From a bacterium (GTDB lineage Bacteria; Auribacterota; Tritonobacteria; UBA1439), in assembly GCA_028716845.1 (NCBI GenBank), contig JAQUPF010000017.1:1-48361 (forward strand): 48,361 nt of DNA, given 5' to 3'. The translations under genes were made by a program, and so were the position numbers. A model generated the notes under the pieces. The model worked only from the letters and a program-made list of their open reading frames with translations, was not told where the DNA came from and searched no databases. Of this stretch, positions 31,338-39,782 are shown piece by piece (position 1 is the stretch's first letter; the number at the start of each line of letters is the position of its first letter).

Positions 31338-32435
31338 ATGATCGACCTGGCGACGATCCTCGGGGAGGCCGTCTCGCGCGGCGCCTCCGACGTCCACCTC
31401 AAGGTCGGCTCCCCCCCCGTCATGCGCGTGAGCACCCGGCTCATCTCCATGGACGCCCCCCCCCTCACGACCGCCGACACGGAGGCGGCGGCGCGCACCA
31501 TCCTGAGCGAGCGGCTGTGGATGCAGTGCCGGCGGCGGGGGGAGATCGACACCGCGTACCTGCTCGAGGGGGTGGGAAGGTTCCGCTCGAACGTCTTCTT
31601 CCAGCGGGACCAGGTCGGCGTGGTGATGCGCCATGTGAAGACCGTCATCCCGGGCTTCCGGGAGCTCGGTCTCCCCGGCGTGCTCGAGAAGATCGCCCTC
31701 GCCGGGCGCGGCATCATCATCGTGAGCGGGGCGACCGGGAGCGGGAAGTCGACCACGCTCGCCGCCATGATCGACTGCATCAACTCCCGCGAGCGCCAGC
31801 ACATCGTCACGATCGAGGACCCGATCGAGTTCTTCCACCCCGACAAGCAGTCGATCGTCGACCAGCGGGAGGTGGGGATCGACACCCGCACCTTCGCCGC
31901 GGCGCTCCGCTCCGTCATGCGGCAGGACCCGGACATCATCATGGTCGGCGAGATGCGCGACCGGGAGAGCTTCCAGGCGGCGCTCAGCGCCGCCGACGTC
32001 GGCTGCCTCGTCCTCGCGACGCTCCACTCCCCCGACGCCGCGCAGGTCATGCTCCGCATCGTGGACTTCTTCCCCCCCGTCGAGCGGGAGCAGGCGCGGA
32101 TGCAGTTCGCCGCGAGCGTCGTCGCCGTCATCTGCCAGCGCCTCATGCCGCGGGCGGACGGCAGCGGCATGACCCCCGCCGTCGAGATCATGCTCGGCAC
32201 GCCGACCGTGCGGAAGCTCATCCGCGCCAACAGTATCGACAAGCTCTCCGCCGCCATCCTCGACGGGGCCGACGACGGGATGCAGACGTTCAACCAGTCG
32301 ATGGTGGCGCTCGTGCAGGCCGGCCTCGTCACCGAGGAGACGGCGCTCGCCCACGCGACCAACCCCGAGGCCCTCCGGATGAATCTCCAGGGGATCTACC
32401 TGGACGAGTCCCGCCAGATCCTCGGGACCGACTGA
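31338..32435 (+). CDS. pilT: Type IV pilus twitching-motility ATPase (PilT/PilU family)
   Basis: 365 aa secretion ATPase powering pilus retraction. N-terminal SDVHLKVGSPPVMRV; Walker A SGATGSGKSTT (about 129-139); Asp box IVTIEDPIEF; Walker B DPDIIMVGEMRD; His box LATLHSPDAAQ. The C-terminal segment PTVRKLIRANSIDKL is close to, but not the same as, the AIRNLIRE motif of PilT, so PilU is a possible label. No other pilus genes are in the window. Followed by a radical SAM gene after 14 bp. Confidence 0.93.
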   Translation: MIDLATILGEAVSRGASDVHLKVGSPPVMRVSTRLISMDAPPLTTADTEAAARTILSERLWMQCRRRGEIDTAYLLEGVGRFRSNVFFQRDQVGVVMRHVKTVIPGFRELGLPGVLEKIALAGRGIIIVSGATGSGKSTTLAAMIDCINSRERQHIVTIEDPIEFFHPDKQSIVDQREVGIDTRTFAAALRSVMRQDPDIIMVGEMRDRESFQAALSAADVGCLVLATLHSPDAAQVMLRIVDFFPPVEREQARMQFAASVVAVICQRLMPRADGSGMTPAVEIMLGTPTVRKLIRANSIDKLSAAILDGADDGMQTFNQSMVALVQAGLVTEETALAHATNPEALRMNLQGIYLDESRQILGTD

Positions 32436-32449
32436 TCCCCGGTCCCCCG

Positions 32450-34048
32450 ATGGACCGCCGCGCCCCGGCCGATCTCGTGCGCATCAGGGCACTCGAGCGC
32501 GGCGCGGCCGCCCGCCCCGCGGCCCGGCACGCGGTCGCCCTCGTCTACCCGAACAGCTACCATGTGGGCATGAGCAGCATGGGGTTCCAGCTCGTCTACG
32601 CCCTCCTCAACTCCCTTCCCGGCGTGCGCTGCGAGCGGGGCTTCCTCATGCCCGAGGGTCCGACCCGCACGGTCGAGGGGCTCGCCCCCCTCCGCGACTT
32701 CGACATCGTCGGATTCTCCCTCTCCTGCGAGACGGACTACCCGCGGGCCGTGGAGATCCTGCGCCGCGCCGGGATCCCGCCCCTCGCACCCGAGCGGGAC
32801 GACCGCCATCCGCTCGTCATCGCCGGCGGCCTCTGCGCCTGGCTCAACCCGGAGCCGCTCGCCGACATCGCCGACCTGTTCGTCCTGGGGGAGGCGGAGG
32901 CGGTCCTCCCGGCGCTCTTCCGGCGCCTCTCCGGGGAGGAGGGCGTCCCGCGCGGCCGGCTCCTCGCGTCGCTCGCGGAACTCCCCGGCGTCTATGTCCC
33001 GCGCCCCCCCCCGGCGCGCGGCGTCGCGGCGGTCCGCCAATGGGTCCCCGACCTCGACCGGTGGCCCGCCCTCGCCCCGATCACGACGCCGCGCGCGGCG
33101 TTCGGCGGGCGTGCCATGGTGGAGGTGATGCGCGGCTGCGGCAGGCAGTGCCGGTTCTGCGTCACCGACTACGGCTACCGCCCCCCGCGGTCGAGGAGCC
33201 TCGGGGCGGTCATGCGGGCGGCGGAGGAGGGGATGGCGCGCGTCCGCTCGGTCGCGCTCCTCGGTGCGTCGCTCACCGACTGGCCGCACCTGGAGGAGGC
33301 GTGCGGGCGGATCGTCGGACGCGGCGGGCGGATCTCCGTCTCGAGCGTCCGGGCGGACGGCGTCGGCGCCGGCCTCCTCGAGCGCCTCGCCGCGGGCGGC
33401 CTCCGGAGCCTCACGATCGCGCCCGAAACGCCCGCCGCGCGCCTCCAGCGCCGGCTCAACAAGCGGGTCGCCGCCGGGCTCGTCCTCGAGGCGGCGGAGC
33501 GGGCGGCGGAGGCCGGCTTCGCCGAGCTCAAGCTCTACTACCTCGTCGGCGTCGAGGGGGAGACGGACGGGGATATCGAGGCGATCGCGGACGAGGTGCG
33601 GGCCGTGGCCGGGCGCATCCCGGTCAGCGTGAGCGTCGGCCCGCTCGTGCCGAAGCCGCGGACGCCGATGCAGTGGGCGCCGATGGCGCCCGAGCCGGAG
33701 CTGCGGCGCGCGTACGGGATCCTCAGGAAGCGCCTCTCTGGGGTCCCCGGCGTGCGGCTGGGCCTCGGGAGCATCCGTGCGGCGATCCTCGAGGCGACGC
33801 TCTCCCGGGGCGACCGGTCGCTCGGCCGCGCCCTCGTCGAGGGGCGCGTCCCGCGCGCCGCGAGGGAGGCGTTCGCCCTCCGGCGGCGCGGGCCGGAGGA
33901 GTCCCTCCCCTGGGAGCGCATCGACGCCGGCGCCGGCAGGGAGTATCTCTGGAATGAGTACGAGCGGTTCAGGCGCGGCGAGCCGACGCCGCCCTGCCGG
34001 CCGGCGTCGTGCGCCGCGTGCGGCGTCTGCGGCGGGGAGGGGCGATGA
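32450..34048 (+). CDS. B12-binding radical SAM protein (TIGR03960-like)
   Basis: 532 aa. The N-terminal cobalamin-binding-like domain (VALVYPNSYHVGMSSMGFQ, VGFSLSCETDYP) lacks the classic DxHxxG. The radical SAM core has RGCGRQCRFC (Cys230, 234 and 237; CxxxCxxC) binding a 4Fe-4S cluster and SAM. Then come LTIAPETPAARLQRRLNK and KLYYLVGVEGETDGDI. The C-terminal tail has a small Cys cluster (CRPASCAACGVC), possibly an additional metal site. Homologues are widespread beside rRNA or tRNA modification genes, but the substrate is unknown. The associated TIGR03936-type domain is not present here. The stop overlaps the next gene. Confidence 0.85.
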   Translation: MDRRAPADLVRIRALERGAAARPAARHAVALVYPNSYHVGMSSMGFQLVYALLNSLPGVRCERGFLMPEGPTRTVEGLAPLRDFDIVGFSLSCETDYPRAVEILRRAGIPPLAPERDDRHPLVIAGGLCAWLNPEPLADIADLFVLGEAEAVLPALFRRLSGEEGVPRGRLLASLAELPGVYVPRPPPARGVAAVRQWVPDLDRWPALAPITTPRAAFGGRAMVEVMRGCGRQCRFCVTDYGYRPPRSRSLGAVMRAAEEGMARVRSVALLGASLTDWPHLEEACGRIVGRGGRISVSSVRADGVGAGLLERLAAGGLRSLTIAPETPAARLQRRLNKRVAAGLVLEAAERAAEAGFAELKLYYLVGVEGETDGDIEAIADEVRAVAGRIPVSVSVGPLVPKPRTPMQWAPMAPEPELRRAYGILRKRLSGVPGVRLGLGSIRAAILEATLSRGDRSLGRALVEGRVPRAAREAFALRRRGPEESLPWERIDAGAGREYLWNEYERFRRGEPTPPCRPASCAACGVCGGEGR

Positions 34049-34731
34049 GGACGGCCGGCCCCCTCCTCGTCTTCGACGGCCTCGGCGGGATCGGCTGGCT
34101 CGCGCACTGTTTCACGACGAGGGCGTTCGAGGAATCGCCGCCGCCCGCCGGCCGGAACATGGAGGCGCTCGCGCGCCGCCTGCGGGACGCGCGCTTCCCC
34201 TCGGCGAGGGCGGTCGTCTGGGGCGAGCAGGTCCACGGCCGCGGCGTGGCCGTCGCGGGGGCGTCCGCGGAGGGGTTCGCGGAGGCGCCCGGCGCCGACG
34301 CCGTCGCCACCGCGGTCCCCGGCGTCCTGCTCCTGGCCCGGGGGGCCGACTGCCCCGTCGTCTTCATCGCCGATCTCCGGCGGCGCGCCGTCGCCCTCGT
34401 CCACTCGGGGAGGAGGGGGACCGGGATGCGCGCCGCCTCCGCCGTCCTCGCCGCCATGGGCGATTCGTTCGGCACCGTCCCCGCGGACTGCCGCGCCGCC
34501 ATCGGCCCCTCCATCGGCCCGTGCTGCTACCCGGCGGACCTGTGGGGGATGCTGGAGGAGGAGCTCCGCGGCCTGGGCGTGGCCGCGGTCGAGAATCCGC
34601 GCCTCTGCACCGCCTGCCGCCCGGACCTGTTCTTTTCCCACCGGCGCGACCGGGGGGCGCCGGGGCGGATGCTCGCCGCCGCCATGCTCAAAGACGTATT
34701 ATGCAATTCATTGGAACACAACAGGATATAA
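34045..34731 (+). CDS. Multicopper polyphenol oxidase/laccase-domain protein (PgeF/YfiH family)
   Basis: 228 aa. Metal-site motifs of the family: GEQVHG, GADCPVVF, ALVHSGRRGTGM, and IGPSIGPCCYPA. Members act as purine nucleoside phosphorylase/adenosine deaminase in vitro or as peptidoglycan-editing factor (PgeF). Given the wall-synthesis neighbourhood, PgeF is attractive but unproven. ATG 34045 is inside the stop of the radical SAM gene. The last 15 codons (about 34690-34731) switch abruptly to AT-rich codons (LCNSLEHNRI), coinciding with the start of an AT-rich island, so the natural C-terminus may have been replaced. Confidence 0.88.
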   Translation: MRTAGPLLVFDGLGGIGWLAHCFTTRAFEESPPPAGRNMEALARRLRDARFPSARAVVWGEQVHGRGVAVAGASAEGFAEAPGADAVATAVPGVLLLARGADCPVVFIADLRRRAVALVHSGRRGTGMRAASAVLAAMGDSFGTVPADCRAAIGPSIGPCCYPADLWGMLEEELRGLGVAAVENPRLCTACRPDLFFSHRRDRGAPGRMLAAAMLKDVLCNSLEHNRI

Positions 34732-35073
34732 CATATTTCCGCCATACAGCTCAAGTTGCTGGTTGAAATGAAATGCAATAAAACGCAATAGAACCACTTT
34801 CTTCTCCCGCTGCCTTCGACTTCCCATGAGCCATTTTGGCCATTGTATAATTACAACCGGAATCAAAAGGATTTGTGGCTACCAGGATATGAGGGGCGAT
34901 TACGATCTTTCCGCTCACTCTATCCCGGTCAATAGAGGGCTCGTGGGAAACGCCAACGGGGGGAATATATTCACGCGAACATCAACTGTTTGCGAGGGGG
35001 GCCTGCGTTTCCGGGCGGGATCTGGAAATCCATCCGTCCCTGATCCCCGTTTTTATGTACAATAATCCGTCAC
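34732..35073. other. AT-rich intergenic island, no supported gene
   Basis: This 342-bp stretch is visibly richer in A/T than anything around it apart from the mraZ leader and the window end. It contains a direct repeat GCAATAAAAC/GCAATAGAAC (34775-34794), TATAAT at 34846 and TACAAT at 35054, but no well-spaced -35. An open frame at 34826-35065 (79 codons) has unbiased third positions and no similarity I recognise, so I do not call it. It could hold a remnant of inserted DNA or an untranslated RNA. Confidence 0.6.
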
Positions 35074-35775
35074 ATGGGAGCGATCGGAGATAATCTCAGG
35101 AGTGTGGCGGAGCGGGTGGCGGCCGCCGCCGGGCGGGCGGGGAGATCCCCCGACGACGTCGAGATCGTCCTCGCCACGAAGGGCCGTTCGATCGCCGAGA
35201 TCGATGAGGCGATCCGGGCGGGGGCGCGCGTCATCGGCGAGAACCGGGTGCAGGAGGCCCGCGAGAAGCACCCGCGCCTCGCCGGACGGGTCGCGATGCA
35301 CATGATCGGGCACCTCCAGCGGAACAAGGCGCGGGAGGCGCTCGCCCTCTTCTCCATGATCCACTCGGTGGACAGCCTCCGGCTCGCCGCGGAGATCGAC
35401 CGCGTTGCCGCGCGGGCGGGGAGGTCGGTCCCCATGCTCCTGGAGGTGAACGTCTCCGGCGAGGGGAGCAAGTACGGCATCGCGCCGGACGAGCTCCCCG
35501 CCGCCGTCGCGGCGCTCGGCGCGATGCGCTTCGTCCAGCTCGAGGGGCTCATGGCGATGACGCCGCTCGCGGCGGACCCCGGCGAATCGCGCCCCCTGTT
35601 CGCCGCCCTCCGCCGCCTCGCCGAGGAGGCCGACCGGCTCGCGGTCCCCGGCGTCCGCATGCGGCACCTCTCGATGGGGATGTCGCAGGATTTCGAGGTC
35701 GCGGTCGAGGAGGGGGCGACGATGGTGCGCGTCGGATCGGCCGTCTTCGGAGCGGCCGCCGCGCGGGGAGGATGA
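35074..35775 (+). CDS. yggS: PLP homeostasis protein (YggS/PROSC/YlmE family)
   Basis: 233 aa single TIM-barrel PLP-binding protein. The PLP lysine is in VLATKGRS (near residue 37). Also IGENRVQEAREK, HMIGHLQRNK, HSVDSLRLA, LLEVNVSGEGSKYGI, LSMGMSQDFEVAVEEGATMVRVGSAVFG, all typical. It keeps vitamin B6 and amino-acid pools balanced and has no known enzymatic reaction. It opens the second operon (yggS-proC-DUF167), as ylmE does downstream of ftsZ in many bacteria. Confidence 0.95.
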   Translation: MGAIGDNLRSVAERVAAAAGRAGRSPDDVEIVLATKGRSIAEIDEAIRAGARVIGENRVQEAREKHPRLAGRVAMHMIGHLQRNKAREALALFSMIHSVDSLRLAAEIDRVAARAGRSVPMLLEVNVSGEGSKYGIAPDELPAAVAALGAMRFVQLEGLMAMTPLAADPGESRPLFAALRRLAEEADRLAVPGVRMRHLSMGMSQDFEVAVEEGATMVRVGSAVFGAAAARGG

Positions 35776-35776
35776 G

Positions 35777-36598
35777 ATGGCGCACAGGCACGACCGGCGG
35801 ATCGGGTTCGTGGGCGGCGGGAACATGGCCGAGGCGTTCGTCCACGCCCTCCTCAAGGCGGGGTGCTGCCTCGCCTCTGACATCTGCGTGAGCGACACGA
35901 GGAGGGACCGGGTCGAGCACATGCGCGGGACCTTCGGCCTCCGGCACGCCGCCTCCAACGCCTCGTGCGCCGAGGCGAGCGACGTCATCATCATCGCGGT
36001 CAAGCCGCAGAACATGGCCGAGGCGCTCGACGATCTCGCCGGGGGAAAGACGGAGGGGAAGCTCTTCCTCTCCATCGCGGCCGGATTCCCCACCGCCCGC
36101 ATCGAGGAGGCGCTCGGCGCGGGTGCCGGGGTGATCCGGGCGATGCCGAACACGCCCGCCCTCATCGGCGAGGGCCTCACGATCTGGGCGCGGGGCGCCC
36201 ACGCCCGCGACGACGACGTCAACTACGCCCGCTTCCTCCTCGGCGCCCTCGGCAAGGAGCTCGAGGTCGGCGAGGAGCTCATGAACGCCGCCACGGCCCT
36301 CTCCGGGAGCGGCCCCGCCTACGTCTTCTACCTGCTCGAGGCGATGACGGCGGCCGGCGCGGAGCTCGGCTTCACGCCGGAGCAGGCGCTCTCGATCGCG
36401 GTCCAGACCGCCATCGGCGCGAGCAAGCTCGCCGAGGCGACCGGCCAGTCGCCCGAGGAGCTGCGCCGGCGGGTCACCTCCCCCGGCGGGACGACGGCGG
36501 CCGCGATCGGCGTGATGGAGGCCCGGGGCGTGCGGAAGGCCGTCATCGCCGCGATCAGGGCCGCCTGCCTCCGGGCCGCCGAGCTCGCCGGGAAATGA
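35777..36598 (+). CDS. proC: Pyrroline-5-carboxylate reductase
   Basis: 273 aa NAD(P)H enzyme for the last step of proline synthesis. N-terminal Rossmann GFVGGGNMAEAF, VIIIAVKPQNM, IRAMPNTPALIGEG, then the signature ALSGSGPAYVFYLLEAM and VTSPGGTTAAAIGVME. It starts 1 bp after the yggS stop and ends overlapping the DUF167 gene. Confidence 0.97.
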   Translation: MAHRHDRRIGFVGGGNMAEAFVHALLKAGCCLASDICVSDTRRDRVEHMRGTFGLRHAASNASCAEASDVIIIAVKPQNMAEALDDLAGGKTEGKLFLSIAAGFPTARIEEALGAGAGVIRAMPNTPALIGEGLTIWARGAHARDDDVNYARFLLGALGKELEVGEELMNAATALSGSGPAYVFYLLEAMTAAGAELGFTPEQALSIAVQTAIGASKLAEATGQSPEELRRRVTSPGGTTAAAIGVMEARGVRKAVIAAIRAACLRAAELAGK

Positions 36599-36894
36599 GC
36601 GGCGGGGCGCTCCGTGGCGACGTTCTCATCCGGGTCCGGCTGCGCCCGTCCGCCCGCCGGAACGCCCTCGCCGGCGAGCGGGGCGGCGCGCTCCTCGCGG
36701 ACGTGACCGCGCCCCCCGAGCGGGGCAAGGCGAACCGGGCGCTCGTCGCGCTCCTGGCGGACGCGCTCGGCCTGCCGCGTTCCGCGGTCGCCGTCGTGCG
36801 GGGGGCGCATGTGAGGGACAAGACCGTCGCGATCAGGGGGGTGCGGAAAGAGGACCTCCTGCGGGCGCCGGGGATCGGCGCGTTTTTCCGTTGA
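36595..36894 (+). CDS. yggU: DUF167 (YggU) family protein
   Basis: 99 aa. Family pattern: VRLRPSARRNALAGE, then ADVTAPPERGKANRALVALLADAL (the PPxxGKANxAL core) and VVRGAHVRDKTVAI. Small alpha/beta protein of unknown biochemical role, commonly co-located with yggS/yggT and proC. ATG 36595 overlaps the proC stop. Confidence 0.93.
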   Translation: MSGGALRGDVLIRVRLRPSARRNALAGERGGALLADVTAPPERGKANRALVALLADALGLPRSAVAVVRGAHVRDKTVAIRGVRKEDLLRAPGIGAFFR

Positions 36895-36919
36895 TTCGGG
36901 CCGGCGCCCCTGCTATCCT
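36891..36919 (+). promoter_or_regulatory. Candidate ileS promoter
   Basis: TTGATT (36891-36896), 17 nt, TATCCT (36914-36919), overlapping the stop of the DUF167 gene. Transcription would start near 36926, at the foot of the hairpin described next. Confidence 0.5.
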
Positions 36920-36927
36920 CTCGCCTG

Positions 36928-36972
36928 AACCGGCTGGGGAGGCGCGTGCGCGCCTTCCACCAGTCGGTTTTT
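36928..36972 (+). terminator. Terminator-like hairpin with T5 in the ileS leader
   Basis: AACCGGCTGG (36928-36937) pairs with CCAGTCGGTT (36960-36969, one G-T wobble). The inner stem AGGCGCG/CGCGCCT is closed by a short loop, and TTTTT (36968-36972) follows. It lies between the candidate promoter and the ileS ATG (36990). It may therefore end the proC operon, or act as an attenuator for ileS. The leader is far too short for a T-box. Confidence 0.6.
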
Positions 36973-36989
36973 CCTCACGGGGGGATGCG

Positions 36990-39767
36990 ATGTCGCGCCG
37001 TGACTACAGGAAGACCCTCAATCTCCCGGCGACCGCCTTCCCGATGAAGGCGTCGCTGAGCGCCCGGGAGCCCCTCGCCCTCGAGGCGTGGGAGCGGGAG
37101 GGGCTCTACCGCCGCATCCTCGAGCGGCGGGCGGGCGCCCCCCGGTTCATCCTGCACGACGGCCCCCCGTACGCGAACGGCGACATCCACATGGGCCATG
37201 CGCTCAACAAGATCCTCAAGGACATCGTCGTCAAGTACAAGACGATGCGGGGCTTCGCGAGCCCGTTCGTCCCGGGGTGGGACTGCCACGGCCTGCCGGT
37301 CGAGCACCAGCTGTTCAAGGAGCTCGGCATCGGAAAACACGAGATCGGCCGGCGGGAGTTCAGGCGGCAGGCCAGCGACTACGCCCTCAGGTACGTCGCC
37401 GTCCAGCGGGAGCAGTTCAAGCGGCTCGGCATCTTCGGCGACTGGGACCGCCCCTACCTCACGCTCGACCCCGCCTACCAGGCGGCGATCGTCGAGTGCT
37501 TCGGCAGGCTCCACCTCGGCGGCTACGTCTACCGCGGCCTGAAGCCGATCCACTGGTGCGCGGCCTGCGAGACCGCGCTCGCGGAGGCGGAGGTGGAATA
37601 CGAGGAGCGCGAGTCGCCGTCGGTCTACGTCGCCTTCGAGGCGGCGGGGATCGGGGAGGCGCTGCCAGGCGCCGCCGGCGCCGCCTTCCTGATATGGACG
37701 ACGACGCCGTGGACGATCCCGGCCAACCGGGCCGTCGCGGTCAGGCCGGAGTTCCGGTACGTCGCCGCCCGGCTCGGCGGCCGCACGGTCATCGCGGCGC
37801 GGGAGCTCCTCGAGCGGGTCGCCGCCGGGATCGGCGGCGGGGAGCCGGTCGTGCTCGCCGCCTGCCGCGGGTCGGCGCTCGAGGGGGCCTCCGCCGTCCA
37901 CCCGCTCACCGGCCGTTCCGTCCCCGTCGTCGCCTCCGCACACGTCACGCTCGACCAGGGGACCGGCTGCGTGCACATCGCCCCCGGCCACGGCGAGGAG
38001 GACTACGCCATCGGCCGCCGCTGCGGCCTCGAGGTGTTCGCCCCCGTCGACGGAAAGGGGGCGTTCACCGCCGAGGCGGGCCCGTACGCCGGCCTCCCCG
38101 TGGAGGAGGCGAACGGCCGCATCGCGGCGGACCTCCGCGCCGCGGGGGCGCTCCTCGGCGAGGGGCGCATCCGGCACTCCTACCCGCACTGCTGGCGATG
38201 CAGGCGGCCGGTCATCTTCAGGGCGACCACGCAGTGGTTCCTCGGCGTCGACCGGCACGACCTCAGGCGGCGCGCGCTCGAGGCGGTGCGGAAGGTCCGG
38301 TGGGTGCCGGCGCGCGGCGAGAACCGGATCAGCGCCATGATCGAGGGGAGGCCGGACTGGTGCCTGTCGCGGCAGCGGTACTGGGGCGTGCCGCTCCCGA
38401 TGCTCTACTGCGCGCGCTGCGGCGAGGCCGCCCTGACGGCGGAGATCCTGTCACGGATCGTCGCGGCGACGGCCGCCCGCGGCGCGGACGTCTGGTTCGA
38501 GGAGCCGGCCGCCTCGTTCGTCCCCCCCGGCTTCGCCTGCCCGGCCTGCGGGGGCGCGGCGTTCCGCAAGGAGGAGGACATCCTCGACGTCTGGTTCGAC
38601 TCCGGCGTGAGCCATGAGGCGGTGCTCGCGCGCCGCGAGGAGCTCGGCTGCCCCTGCGCCCTCTACCTCGAGGGGAGCGACCAGCACCGGGGCTGGTTCC
38701 AGACTTCGCTCCTGACGGCGGTCGGCCTCCGGGGGGACGCCCCGTACGAGGGGGTGCTCACGCACGGCTTCATCACGGACGGCGAGGGGCGGAAGATGTC
38801 CAAGTCGGCGGGGAACGTCATCTCCCCGCAGCGCGTCATCGAGGAGCACGGCGCCGACATCCTGCGCCTCTGGGCGGCCTCCGTCGACTACACCGCCGAC
38901 GTCCGCATCTCGCCGGAGATCATCGGGCACCTCGTGGACGCCTACCGGCGGATCCGCAACACCTTCCGGTTCCTCCTCGGCAACCTGTCCGATTTCAGCC
39001 CGGGGCGGGACGCCGTGCCGGCCGGGCGGATGGACGAGATCGACCGGTGGATCATGGGCAGGCTCCAGCGGCTGGTCGGCGGCGTGACCGGCGCCTACGA
39101 GGCGTACGACTTCTGCCGCGCCACCCACGAGCTCCACACGTTCTGCGCCGTCGACCTCAGCAGCCTCTACCTCGACGTCCTCAAGGACCGGCTCTACACG
39201 CGCGGCGCCGCGTCGCCGGCGCGGCGGTCGTCGCAGACGGCGATGCGGGCGATCCTCGACGCCCTCATCCGCCTCGCCGCCCCCGTCCTCGCCTTCACCG
39301 CCGAGGAGGCGTGGCGCGCGGTCCCCGGCGGGGAGGCCCGCGGGAGCGTGCATCTCGCGGACTGGCCGGCGGCCGATCCCGGCCTCGTCGACGACGCCCT
39401 CGAGGCCGACTGGATGCGGCTCCTCGAGGTGCGGCGCCGCGTCTCGAAGGCGATCGAGGAGGCCCGCAGGGCCGGCCTGATCGGCACGTCGCTCGAGGCG
39501 GCGGTCACGATCGACTGCCCCGACGGGGCCGCGCTCGCCCTCCTCAGGTCGAGGGAGCGCCTGCTGCCGGAACTGTTCATCGTCTCGAGGGTCGCGCTGC
39601 GCGACGGCCGTGCCGACGCGGACGGCGGTCCGGCGGTGACCGTCGAGCGCGCCCCGGGGGCGAAGTGCCCCCGCTGCTGGCGCTACTGCACGGACATCGC
39701 GGGAGGCGGCGCCGACGCCGTCTGCGGCCGGTGCGCGGCCGTTCTGGAACGGGGAACGAACGACTGA
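36990..39767 (+). CDS. ileS: Isoleucyl-tRNA synthetase
   Basis: 925 aa class I synthetase charging tRNA-Ile. The HIGH-type motif is HMGH (67-70, in GDIHMGHALNKILKD). The editing domain contains WTTTPWTIPANRAVAV and HIAPGHGEEDY. WCLSRQRYWGVPLP, DVWFDSG and KMSKS (602-606) follow, then the anticodon-binding domain. The C-terminal zinc finger is CPRCWRYC...CGRC. ATG 36990 was chosen after GGGGGG; a nearby ATG at 36985 is in the wrong frame. Confidence 0.98.
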   Translation: MSRRDYRKTLNLPATAFPMKASLSAREPLALEAWEREGLYRRILERRAGAPRFILHDGPPYANGDIHMGHALNKILKDIVVKYKTMRGFASPFVPGWDCHGLPVEHQLFKELGIGKHEIGRREFRRQASDYALRYVAVQREQFKRLGIFGDWDRPYLTLDPAYQAAIVECFGRLHLGGYVYRGLKPIHWCAACETALAEAEVEYEERESPSVYVAFEAAGIGEALPGAAGAAFLIWTTTPWTIPANRAVAVRPEFRYVAARLGGRTVIAARELLERVAAGIGGGEPVVLAACRGSALEGASAVHPLTGRSVPVVASAHVTLDQGTGCVHIAPGHGEEDYAIGRRCGLEVFAPVDGKGAFTAEAGPYAGLPVEEANGRIAADLRAAGALLGEGRIRHSYPHCWRCRRPVIFRATTQWFLGVDRHDLRRRALEAVRKVRWVPARGENRISAMIEGRPDWCLSRQRYWGVPLPMLYCARCGEAALTAEILSRIVAATAARGADVWFEEPAASFVPPGFACPACGGAAFRKEEDILDVWFDSGVSHEAVLARREELGCPCALYLEGSDQHRGWFQTSLLTAVGLRGDAPYEGVLTHGFITDGEGRKMSKSAGNVISPQRVIEEHGADILRLWAASVDYTADVRISPEIIGHLVDAYRRIRNTFRFLLGNLSDFSPGRDAVPAGRMDEIDRWIMGRLQRLVGGVTGAYEAYDFCRATHELHTFCAVDLSSLYLDVLKDRLYTRGAASPARRSSQTAMRAILDALIRLAAPVLAFTAEEAWRAVPGGEARGSVHLADWPAADPGLVDDALEADWMRLLEVRRRVSKAIEEARRAGLIGTSLEAAVTIDCPDGAALALLRSRERLLPELFIVSRVALRDGRADADGGPAVTVERAPGAKCPRCWRYCTDIAGGGADAVCGRCAAVLERGTND

Positions 39768-39782
39768 GAGGAGGGATTCGCC

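Noticed and set aside
34826-35065. 79-codon open frame in the AT-rich island
   Set aside because: Third codon positions are unbiased, unlike every real gene here. No Shine-Dalgarno and no recognisable family.
36920-36989. T-box riboswitch before ileS
   Set aside because: The predicted leader is about 60 nt, too short for stem I and the specifier loop, and no T-box core sequence is visible.
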